DNA of 64,000 nt from Pseudomonadales bacterium (GTDB lineage Bacteria > Pseudomonadota > Gammaproteobacteria > Pseudomonadales > Pseudohongiellaceae), in contig JACKOH010000002.1 of the NCBI GenBank assembly GCA_024234395.1, forward strand, positions 1,674,001 through 1,738,000, given 5' to 3'. This document shows, one piece after another, positions 52,537-60,624 of the stretch (position 1 is the first letter of the stretch; the number at the start of each line of letters is the position of its first letter). The notes beneath the pieces were generated by a model. The model was given only the letters and a program-made list of their open reading frames with translations. It made no database searches and was not told where the DNA came from. A program made the position numbers and the translations under genes.

Positions 52537-55500
52537 TTATGATCGTGCTAGAGATATTTCCTGAAAGTCATCACCAAGAAACCGGAATTTATGGCGGAAT
52601 AACCCAGCTAATTTGGTGTCGGCAGTGGCAAAGAAAATTTGCCTTGATCCGGTAATTGCTAGATGACGCAGGTGATCCAAAAATGACAATACGTTGATAT
52701 CGTCGACGTGCGCAACTGGGTCGTCAAAAAGTATTACCGGTGGTCCAGAGGCAAGTCGACTATTCATGGCTAAGAATAATGAGAGAGCGAACGCCGCGCG
52801 CTGTCCAGTACTCATCTGATCGGTTTCGACCTTTTTTCCGGTTTGGCGACGAACAACCGCAAGAGACCCTCCCTCGATCTTTAACTCAAACTCATTTGGC
52901 ATGTGGATACTTGCAAATGTCCGCGCAATTTCTCCTACATTTTCGGTGAGAATCTTATTGGTAAGTTCTCCGCCGGAACTTTCCTGACTGAGCGCGTCGA
53001 GGATCTTTTCCGCATCATTCAAGTGATTAATCTTTGCATCACGACCATCAATCTCGGTTGTTAGGCCAGTTACCTTCTTTGCAGCTTTGTCCAATTCTTC
53101 ATTGTTGGCAACTTCCTGCGCGATTGCCGTAGTAACTTTTGCAACGAGTTTTTGAGAAGAGGCAATGTCAATGGAAATTTCTTCCACCGATTTATCAGTT
53201 CGAATTGCCAGGAACGAAGAAAGAATTTCACGGGCTCCCAGCGCGGCTTCGAGGTCGGAGATTTGCTTCCTGACGGCTTTTGTCAGTGCCTCGGTACTTT
53301 CTGGCATTTCGATGGATAAACGAGCAGCTAACGTTCCACAATTTTGTTGCACCTCCTGCAATTCATTCTTGGCCACTTTGATTGTTTCTTGGAAGGCGTT
53401 GAGCTCTTCTTTGTAATTAGCTTCGATAACGTGCAGCTCATCTACAGAGGGCAATTCAGTGATTCCCGCAGTCAACAATCTGTTTGACAAGTCTTCCGAA
53501 GTAAGTCCATTGGACAGAAAGTGTTCAACCTGTTCTTGTTTCGTCTCAAGGTTATTGCGATCCTTTTCGAATCGGGTTTTATCCTGAATGAGCTGACTGA
53601 TAGCTTCTCCAACGGTAATTTTTTTGGCGCGTTCACCAAAATAATCCCGTATGGGCTCGAGAGTTGAAAGAGCTGTACGAATTCCAACTATCTCTTCTTC
53701 TGTCTTTGCAATCTCTGCTTGAAGCTGTGAGGCTTGATTGGAGGTACTGCTTTCGGCGTCGGTCATCATCCTGGCCATTAGTTGGCCGCTTTCAAATTCG
53801 GAGTGGCAAAGGGGGCAATGGTCGGGGTCTGGTGTGCGCTGCAATATCTCTCGGGCTGTTGCTAACAAACGCTGTCTCATGACGGTTAGGCTGTTCTGGG
53901 TTTTCTCTAATACCTGTAGAGATGACTGAGTTGTAATGAGGTGGCTTTGAAGCGTTTCGCCTTTTTTCTCGGTTGAAGAAATGGCTTCATGTACTCCAAA
54001 GTCCAATAGGTGTTCGACCGCACTTTTATCTACTTTTTTTGCAACCACGGAAAGCTTTGCTTCGCGTGATCGAATATCCTCCTGCCGCTCTCGTATCTCT
54101 TTCATAAGCTGTACAAAATTAGCGCGAGCATAGGGGTATAACGCTTCGATCGCAGATACTCTCTCCGCTACCGCTTGTGCTGAACGCTGTGCGTTGGCCT
54201 GCTTTATTTTGGTTGTTTTGGCGAGTTCGTCCAGCGCTATGGCTTTTGCGACTTCCTTGTTCAGATTTTCCAAGAGTTGTAAGGCGCTTTGAGGATCGCC
54301 CTGGAGAATGTTGACCGAGGAGTGTCGAATAAGCTCTGTTGCTGAGATAGCTTCCTGCAGACTTTCACGAAGAAAAGTTAGGTCTCCTTTTTTTTCCGGC
54401 GGTTGCAACCAGCCTGATAACTTTAATGCAGAAAGCAGTTCTTCAAACAGACTGTCTGAGAGCCTTGGTGCATTTTTAATGGTGTCGACTCGGCCTTGGG
54501 CGTCCTGTCTCAACTGCGCGTCTGATTCGTTGTCACGACGGAGGTTTTTCAGTTCACCCCGAATTTCCTCTAAGACTCGGCGGAGACGATCCGCCAGCTT
54601 TTCTGCGGCTGCACCTAGCACTAGGCGGGTTATGTCCGCGCCGATTTGGTCTGAACTTGAGGACACGCTGAGATTGACTGCAGCATCGGTATCCAGGAAA
54701 TTGAACTTTCCGAAGCTGTCCTGGATACTAACCTTTTTTAGTTCGGTTTTTGCATACCAATTCGAGTGCCTAGCCCGTAGTCGTGTTGTATCTGTAGTAG
54801 AAGATAGTTTTTCCTCTGTATTCGACAGTTCCAGATCGATGGTTGTCTGGCTTAGCACAACGGAAGATCGTCTGTTTCGACCACAATATCCAAATTCGAT
54901 TGCTTCAAGCAGTGAAGTCTTGCCAACCCCGTTGCTACCGACGATCAGGTTGACTCGTCCCAGAAGGTGGTCTTTTTGCTCAGGCTGTGGACGAAAGCCA
55001 GTGATGGTAAGGCGCTTAATAAAGTGGCTGGCCGCAGCTTTTTCGGCAGGCAATAATGCCATCGGCGATACTGCTCGTGCGGTCTTGTCTTTCGTCCCGG
55101 ACGCTATTCGTCGAACCGCGTGTGGTACAGAAATATCATCATCAAGTATGAAGCCCAAGCCGTGTTGATCAAGAGTTGTTGTCCATGTTGTCGCCAAATC
55201 CATGGGTAGTGTGCCAGCAGGTCTAACCGGGCTTTCCTGGGCGAGAATTGTGGGTATATCATCTTCCTGTATGACCTGTTTCCGAGCATACTCTCGATCT
55301 GCTTCTACCATGGCTTTGAGGCGTTTGAACTCGCTTTGACGCGCCTTTTCATCGCTCGTCACAAAATATAAATAGTGGTTCCAACGCAAATCTGTTGCGA
55401 CCTGAGTGGAGAAGTACATTTGGGAGAGCACTTCTTCCTGATAGCGCTTGAGTGAAGGGGCTATGGTGCTTAGTTGGTCATTTAGGTCGAAATAGCGAAT

Positions 55501-55614
55501 AGCGTATTCACGTGAACCGAATCGATCAACGCCCCGGAACAGTCCTGGACCTACTCCCTCAAGATCTGGATATCGGCTTCTGAGCATCTCTTCAGCACGT
55601 TGAGTGTTAATCAT
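52537..55614 (-). CDS. SMC/Rad50-like ATPase with zinc hook and N-terminal extension
   Basis: The start ATG at 55614 has a GGAGG site 7 bases upstream; its A overlaps the TAA stop of the preceding gene (TAATG). 1025 residues. Unusually, about 195 residues precede the ATPase head (VDRFGSREYAIRYFD..., helical later). Walker A GSNGVGKT is at 226-233, coiled-coil arms run from ~330 to ~900, the zinc hook CPLC is at 600-603, the signature STGQ at 935-938, and Walker B VILFDDP near 960. Walker B ends in Asp-Asp instead of Asp-Glu. It resembles SbcC/Rad50 and the LmuB type ATPases of Lamassu. Confidence 0.85.
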   Translation of the reverse strand: MINTQRAEEMLRSRYPDLEGVGPGLFRGVDRFGSREYAIRYFDLNDQLSTIAPSLKRYQEEVLSQMYFSTQVATDLRWNHYLYFVTSDEKARQSEFKRLKAMVEADREYARKQVIQEDDIPTILAQESPVRPAGTLPMDLATTWTTTLDQHGLGFILDDDISVPHAVRRIASGTKDKTARAVSPMALLPAEKAAASHFIKRLTITGFRPQPEQKDHLLGRVNLIVGSNGVGKTSLLEAIEFGYCGRNRRSSVVLSQTTIDLELSNTEEKLSSTTDTTRLRARHSNWYAKTELKKVSIQDSFGKFNFLDTDAAVNLSVSSSSDQIGADITRLVLGAAAEKLADRLRRVLEEIRGELKNLRRDNESDAQLRQDAQGRVDTIKNAPRLSDSLFEELLSALKLSGWLQPPEKKGDLTFLRESLQEAISATELIRHSSVNILQGDPQSALQLLENLNKEVAKAIALDELAKTTKIKQANAQRSAQAVAERVSAIEALYPYARANFVQLMKEIRERQEDIRSREAKLSVVAKKVDKSAVEHLLDFGVHEAISSTEKKGETLQSHLITTQSSLQVLEKTQNSLTVMRQRLLATAREILQRTPDPDHCPLCHSEFESGQLMARMMTDAESSTSNQASQLQAEIAKTEEEIVGIRTALSTLEPIRDYFGERAKKITVGEAISQLIQDKTRFEKDRNNLETKQEQVEHFLSNGLTSEDLSNRLLTAGITELPSVDELHVIEANYKEELNAFQETIKVAKNELQEVQQNCGTLAARLSIEMPESTEALTKAVRKQISDLEAALGAREILSSFLAIRTDKSVEEISIDIASSQKLVAKVTTAIAQEVANNEELDKAAKKVTGLTTEIDGRDAKINHLNDAEKILDALSQESSGGELTNKILTENVGEIARTFASIHMPNEFELKIEGGSLAVVRRQTGKKVETDQMSTGQRAAFALSLFLAMNSRLASGPPVILFDDPVAHVDDINVLSFLDHLRHLAITGSRQIFFATADTKLAGLFRHKFRFLGDDFQEISLARS

Positions 55615-57425
55615 TACCTGTCCTCCGCAATGTCCACCGGAGATGCCCCAGCGGGAATGTGGATAAGATTCGTACCTTCTGGACCACGTACTCCATAGCA
55701 ATTGTCTCTGCGAAAGACGACGCAAAGCCGATCCTGTGCGCGGACGACTGCATCAGCTAGCGCCTCCGCATTTTTACCTGCTTTAACGGCTACATTTACC
55801 GCGTGGGCGGCGATCGCTTGTTGGAGTTTCTGGTGAGCGCTGTCAATTTCCGCGTCGTCCGCCTGATCACCGAGATAGACGAGCGCTGCCGAGCCGCGCG
55901 CTCCATTGGTCGGCTCTACGTTGTGATGGGGTGCCTCCTGTCGCCATGCAAATCGAAAGCCATCGGCAAGGTCTCGCACTGGAGGTGGCCATGGCACGTC
56001 GCTATGGGCAAGACCAATCGCATCTTGAGCACGTTGTAGTCTCCTCCTTCGATATACAACACCGGGCCTTGTAAGTTCAACCTCTTGGTGAACTGTCACC
56101 CGTCGAATCGACTCCTCATTCTGATCCAGATGGAGGGCATCAAGTTCGTTAACTGCGTACCAGGTGGTCGGGTTTCCCCTCGGTCCGACAAGAACCTCAA
56201 GAGCTCGTTCCACTGCTAGTGGGCTGTCATGAGCTACCTGTTGAAGCGGACCTGCGATCGCCTGATAGCTAGCCAACGCAGTGGCAAAGCCATCAGAGGC
56301 AATTGCGCCTGATTCCCAGGTGTTCTTGGCTACACTCCAGGTCCAGCGTTCTTCAACCGCGACGAAGTTCCTTGGAGCGATAGCTTGTTCACCCGGAAAG
56401 AGGAGTTTTTGCTTCTGCAACTGTAGGATTTGACTCTCATAGTTCAAGAAGAATGAATGCCAGCGTTGTGCCAGAATGCAATAGTAGAGGCCTTGGCGAT
56501 GCAGTTGATCAATTAGCCCGTTGTCGGCACTAAACTTTGCCGGTGGCGCGTACCAAGCTGAGCCAGCAACGTTTTTCCACTCGTTATAGGTTCCGTCACC
56601 TTTCGCCTCACTGACGTTCTGGGCCCAGTTCAAGCAAAGAAGCTCCACGTGGCTGTTGGTACCAATGGCGCATAGTCGAGTGCGATACGCTGCAAAGTCG
56701 GTGTGGGCGGGCTTGGGATTGAGTTGGATGTGAATGAGCAAGCAGTTAAGGTGGGCCTGGTCGATGTGGTCGGGAAAGTTGAACGCATCAGAACAGATGA
56801 TCGATAACAAGCTCATTTTTCCGACACCGCGATTGAATGCATACACCGTCTGGCCGACGCAGAGCGACGTTTGCTCTACATCGAGGTAGTCTCTACAGGC
56901 CACGGTCTTGAACTGTGCAAGTAAGAACAGCACGTCCTGTCCATCCTGATCTTGTGCCCAAAAGATGTATAGCAAGGGGCTAACATAACGCTTTTGCGCT
57001 ACTTGCCTTGGATCTAGTAGCTCGTGGTGAAAAAGGCACTGCCCACCTGCATTGCAACGTTCAGCTAATGTCTGTATTTCATTTGGGGGAATGCTTTCGC
57101 ATCCGAGTATCCATAAAGAGCCTACCGGAGGACGATGTGCGCCCTCGATAATCTCGCTCACGACGTTCCAAGGGACACAATATTCCGGTGCAACGGCCAA
57201 GTCCGAATAAGTCTGAGCTGCAATCGAAACAAAATTGCTGCAAAGAGTATGGCCTAATGCTGCATCTTCATGCCCCACCCGCGCTTCGTTTGCTTCGATG
57301 AAACCCTGTGGTTGAAGCAAGATGGCGCGATAAGGGTCGCGAGCAGGATTTAAGGCGTGCAGAGGACAGAGAGTGAGATCGCGCTGATGCAGCACCTCTT
57401 CAACATCGACGATATTTATTTCCAT
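55614..57425 (-). CDS. Nitrilase-superfamily-like protein
   Basis: 603 residues from the ATG at 57425, preceded by an AGGGGA site 5-6 bases away. The N-terminal ~270 residues look like a carbon-nitrogen hydrolase: VAPEYCVPW with Glu81, LAQFKTVACR with Lys173 and SIICSDAFNF with Cys211 match the Glu-Lys-Cys triad, and LCLNWAQNV near 265 fits the last strand of that fold. The C-terminal ~330 residues have no recognised domain; they include a short helical region with many His and Trp. It is the first gene of the operon with the SMC-like and STAND genes. A hydrolase of an amide or nucleotide derivative is the inference, not proven. Confidence 0.65.
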   Translation of the reverse strand: MEINIVDVEEVLHQRDLTLCPLHALNPARDPYRAILLQPQGFIEANEARVGHEDAALGHTLCSNFVSIAAQTYSDLAVAPEYCVPWNVVSEIIEGAHRPPVGSLWILGCESIPPNEIQTLAERCNAGGQCLFHHELLDPRQVAQKRYVSPLLYIFWAQDQDGQDVLFLLAQFKTVACRDYLDVEQTSLCVGQTVYAFNRGVGKMSLLSIICSDAFNFPDHIDQAHLNCLLIHIQLNPKPAHTDFAAYRTRLCAIGTNSHVELLCLNWAQNVSEAKGDGTYNEWKNVAGSAWYAPPAKFSADNGLIDQLHRQGLYYCILAQRWHSFFLNYESQILQLQKQKLLFPGEQAIAPRNFVAVEERWTWSVAKNTWESGAIASDGFATALASYQAIAGPLQQVAHDSPLAVERALEVLVGPRGNPTTWYAVNELDALHLDQNEESIRRVTVHQEVELTRPGVVYRRRRLQRAQDAIGLAHSDVPWPPPVRDLADGFRFAWRQEAPHHNVEPTNGARGSAALVYLGDQADDAEIDSAHQKLQQAIAAHAVNVAVKAGKNAEALADAVVRAQDRLCVVFRRDNCYGVRGPEGTNLIHIPAGASPVDIAEDR

Positions 57426-57570
57426 CGTTTTCCCCTGCACACCGAATGAGTCCAGTTACGCTCCATGCGTATTTTTCCCGATTTTTGCATTTTTCCAACG
57501 AGACAGGTTGTGATTGGAGAGTTACGGTTCCAATACCACTCCGTGGATGTCAGTCTGTATTCAAAGGTTA

Positions 57571-58662
57571 TTAACCCGGTGGTAAAGAATATCTGATATA
57601 ATCCACGAATGGAAACGAAAATTGATACAAGAAAATTACCACGAGAGGTTATTGAAGAGAAGCGCCGGATGGCACATCGGTTGCGTAAACGCGGACTCAC
57701 CCGAGCAGAGATAGGAGAGGAGCTGGGTGGCGTGCACGCTGATACTGTGGGTCGTTGGCTGAAACTTGATGCAAAGCATCTCAAGGTAAACCGGGGCGGT
57801 CGAAAAGTTGGAGATGCCAGACGGTTGTCGGCAGATCAGGAACAGATGATTCGATCGATGATAGTTGACAAGACGCCTGATCAGCTGAAGCTCGATTACG
57901 TGTTGTGGACGCGCAAAGCCGTTGGTGAATTGGTCTTGACCAAGCTTGGCATTGATCTTCCGATTCGCACTGTAGGCGATTATCTGAAGCGCTGGGGCAT
58001 GACACCGCAGAAGCCGGTGAAAAAAGCTTACGAACAAAACCCGAAAGCGGTACAACGGTGGCTGAAAGAAGATTATCCGGATATCAAGGCCATGGCGAAA
58101 CACGAAAATGCCGAGATTTACTGGGGTGACGAGACCGGCATGCGAAATGATAGCCAGCATGAAAGAGGTTATGCCCCGAAAGGCAAAACGCCCGTGGTTC
58201 GGCTGAATGCGAATCGCTCATCGACCAATATGGTTTCTGCAGTCACGAACCAGGGCAAAGTCAGATTTCGTGTGTTTGATGGTTCAATGAACACAGACAT
58301 TCTCATCGATTTCTGCAAGCGGTTGATCAAAGCTTCGGGTCGGAAAGTGTATTTGATACTGGATAATCTCCGAGTGCATCATGCAAAGGTATTCAAAGCC
58401 TGGTTAGCGAAACATGGAGATGAGATTGCCGTGTTCTATCTGCCATCCTACTCGCCCGAGTTAAATCCGGACGAATATTTAAACTGTGATGTGAAAGCCG
58501 GCGTCCATAGCGGCAAGCCGGCAAGAACAAAAGATCAGCTCAAGAAAAAAGTAAGGTCACACATGCGGATGCTGCAGAAGAAACCAGCACGTGTGATGAA
58601 ATACTTTCGCCATGAGAAGATCCGTTATGCCGCGTAACAGATATAGTTAATCGCCGGGTTAA
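57571..58662 (+). mobile_element. IS630-family insertion sequence, apparently intact
   Basis: Bounded by TTAACCCGG(T/C)G inverted ends (left from 57571; right complement ending 58662) with TA direct repeats at 57569-57570 and 58663-58664, as expected for this family. The uninterrupted target would read AAAGGTTAGCCTAATAG. It sits 146 bases upstream of the nitrilase-like gene start and 4 bases from the stop codon of the AbiEii gene. Confidence 0.85.
57609..58637 (+). CDS. IS630-family transposase
   Basis: 342 residues, an uninterrupted DDE transposase. An N-terminal helix-turn-helix (RGLTRAEIGEELGGVHADTVGRWL) is followed by the DDE domain: Asp174 (YWGDETG), Asp252 (LILDNLRVHH) and Glu289 (SPELNPDEYL). 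Both its ends and TA duplications are present, so it could be active. Transcription is toward the AbiE pair, away from the defence operon. Confidence 0.92.
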   Translation: METKIDTRKLPREVIEEKRRMAHRLRKRGLTRAEIGEELGGVHADTVGRWLKLDAKHLKVNRGGRKVGDARRLSADQEQMIRSMIVDKTPDQLKLDYVLWTRKAVGELVLTKLGIDLPIRTVGDYLKRWGMTPQKPVKKAYEQNPKAVQRWLKEDYPDIKAMAKHENAEIYWGDETGMRNDSQHERGYAPKGKTPVVRLNANRSSTNMVSAVTNQGKVRFRVFDGSMNTDILIDFCKRLIKASGRKVYLILDNLRVHHAKVFKAWLAKHGDEIAVFYLPSYSPELNPDEYLNCDVKAGVHSGKPARTKDQLKKKVRSHMRMLQKKPARVMKYFRHEKIRYAA

Positions 58663-58666
58663 TAGC

Positions 58667-59698
58667 CTAATAGAGCGTCCCCAAATTTTTGTTTATCATT
58701 AATTCAAGATTGTCACAAGCAGCCATTAATTCTTCGAAAGTCAGTGCATCTCCGACCATCACTTCATCGGCCAGCATGGCTTCGTAGTCCTGGGCAAGTG
58801 CAGCTTTCGCCTCGCCTTCCGGCACGATTTTCAGGTGTCCGGTGGTTGCCACTGTATAGTCAATTGTCTGACCGTCCCTGTCTTTCTCGATAAAGAAATG
58901 TCCCTTGTGACTGGCCACGGCTGCAGCCACTTCACGGTCAGTTACCGCCGCAGTGAAGTGTTCGCTGCGACCGATGGCTGCCAGGTCATGCCAGTGCCGG
59001 GCGAAGCGCTCACCGCGAAAGCGGCCCTGTGCGCAAAATACATGCGCAGCCGTTGCCTTCTCCCAGAAGGTCCGTGCCAGGCTCATTACCTGAGGGGAAG
59101 CGATTGGAAAGATAACCTCGGGCAAATGTTCGGCGGCGTCACAGACCACCTCGTGTATCTGGTGAGGTTCACCGGTCGCCCGTCCGCCGAACTCCAGCGT
59201 GATGACCGGAGCAACATAACCGGTGCCATTGGTCAGCGGAGGGTAGTGCAGCAGTAATTTGTCGTTCGCCTGACCGCCAAGTTCTACCTGGGCCTTTAAC
59301 TTCTCTTCCCTGAGCGCGGTTTCTATCACGGGCTGAATGTGTTCCGTGATCCAGCCGGGCAGGCGATTGCGGACCGCTTTTGTCCACTTGCCGGCCTGGC
59401 TGCGGCTGGCAGGCAGTTCCCCACCTTCACCAACCAAATCCGGGATCAGTTTGCGGATGTCGTAGGTCACATCGATGTCTTCGGAAAAGCGGTCGATGAC
59501 TTTGTAGACCTTCGACAGGGATGTACCGCCCTTGAAGGTGATGTCGGCCCCTATGGGTGCAGCGAACAGGGTACGGAGCGCCCACACTACCCATATGTCT
59601 TTTTCCAGCAGGTGGGCAGGGCGCCCGGATTCGGCGCGGACGTATTCGAGCGCCTCGCGCTGGTCTTTCTGGCTGAGGGCAAAAAAGCTGTCAGCCAT
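58667..59698 (-). CDS. abiEii: AbiEii-type nucleotidyltransferase toxin
   Basis: 343 residues of the AbiEii/AbiGii family. The nucleotidyltransferase motif is visible as FKGGTSLSK near residues 55-63 and FSEDIDVTY near residues 71-79, with a later NKLLLHYPP and HEVVCDAAEHLPEV segment. It acts in toxin-antitoxin and abortive infection systems by adding nucleotides to a target (tRNA in studied members). Its ATG overlaps the stop of the AbiEi gene by 8 bases. The IS630 right end lies 4 bases past its stop. Confidence 0.88.
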   Translation of the reverse strand: MADSFFALSQKDQREALEYVRAESGRPAHLLEKDIWVVWALRTLFAAPIGADITFKGGTSLSKVYKVIDRFSEDIDVTYDIRKLIPDLVGEGGELPASRSQAGKWTKAVRNRLPGWITEHIQPVIETALREEKLKAQVELGGQANDKLLLHYPPLTNGTGYVAPVITLEFGGRATGEPHQIHEVVCDAAEHLPEVIFPIASPQVMSLARTFWEKATAAHVFCAQGRFRGERFARHWHDLAAIGRSEHFTAAVTDREVAAAVASHKGHFFIEKDRDGQTIDYTVATTGHLKIVPEGEAKAALAQDYEAMLADEVMVGDALTFEELMAACDNLELMINKNLGTLY

Positions 59699-60287
59699 GC
59701 GCGGCTTCTTTCCCGATTGCCTGTGCCATCCAGGACGGGAGGGTTGCCCGGGCTGAGGTCAGTGCTTTCCATTCGGCACTGGGCAGGGTGCGATGCAGTG
59801 ATACCAGGGACTCATCGGCATGGGTTGGCCCGATCCAGGCCAGTGCCCGCACGGCAGCGCCAGCCGGGCGTGTACCAAGGGTCAGCATCCAGGGCGGCGC
59901 ATGTTTTACCAGCACCTCTCCCTTTCCCAGTTTGAGTTTGCGGGAGCGTCCGGAGGTCAGATAGACCTCGCGGATGGGGACCTGCTGCGTCAGCCCCAGA
60001 GCGTTGGCAGCACTGGCACCGTGTGGGACGACGACTTCGCCGTTCCGTCTGGCCAGCGACCTCACAACCTTTTCAGGCGCAGGGGCACGTGCGCCAAACC
60101 GGCTCGATACCGGGGCGACATAGGCCCCACGCGCCACGCGCAGCAACTTGCCGGCCTTGGTCAACCGGGAGAAGGCCTGGTCAACAGCGGCCCGGCTGCC
60201 CAGGTGCAGGAACTCCTTGGGGGACAGCACCCCTCCCTCCCGGAAGGAGCGGGCACGCCGTAGTATGGTCTCGGGTAATGTGTTCAT
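59691..60287 (-). CDS. abiEi: AbiEi-type antitoxin (DUF6088-like)
   Basis: The ATG at 60287 has an AGGAGAT site 6 bases upstream and gives 198 residues; the longer frame to 60332 lacks one. N-terminal winged-helix-like part (EFLHLGSRAAVDQAFSRLTKAGKLLRVARGAYV) followed by AbiEi-type antitoxin C-domain (VVPHGASAANALGLTQQ, REVYLTSGRSRKLKLGKG). It is expected to repress its own promoter through the operator upstream and counteract AbiEii. Confidence 0.85.
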   Translation of the reverse strand: MNTLPETILRRARSFREGGVLSPKEFLHLGSRAAVDQAFSRLTKAGKLLRVARGAYVAPVSSRFGARAPAPEKVVRSLARRNGEVVVPHGASAANALGLTQQVPIREVYLTSGRSRKLKLGKGEVLVKHAPPWMLTLGTRPAGAAVRALAWIGPTHADESLVSLHRTLPSAEWKALTSARATLPSWMAQAIGKEAAHG

Positions 60288-60297
60288 GGTTATCTCC

Positions 60298-60331
60298 TGA
60301 TGTAAGAAGTATATATCAGTTTCTGACATCA
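60298..60331 (-). promoter_or_regulatory. Palindromic operator at the AbiE promoter
   Basis: Inverted repeat TGATGTAAGAA (60298-60308) and TTCTGACATCA (60321-60331), 10 of 11 matching, flanking a TATATA element that could be the -10 box on the minus strand, directly upstream of the AbiEi start. The expected binder is AbiEi itself. Confidence 0.6.
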
Positions 60332-60624
60332 AGGAACCAGAAAAGTTTTGCTTTTCTTCAGAGTAAAGAGACTGGATGAGAGGTAGTCAGCTGAAAAGGG
60401 TTAGCCTGGCGCGAAGCACCTAACCCCTCATTGTGTCAGTGGTGAGAAGACTCAGGTAAGGGTTGTCAGAGGGAGCCTCATGGAACAACGTACCGGGGCT
60501 GGCCAATAGATATCCATGTAACTGCCGCGACTTCCGTGGCCCCGTAACCTCACAAGTCCAAGTGTTCAACCCGTGAATACAGATGGTGAAATATATATGC
60601 CAGTACGGTGGGTACGGTGGGGGT
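60332..60624. other. Intergenic stretch at the right edge of the island
   Basis: About 290 bases between the AbiE promoter and the DUF1111 stop codon. No gene, tRNA or insertion end recognised. Confidence 0.45.
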
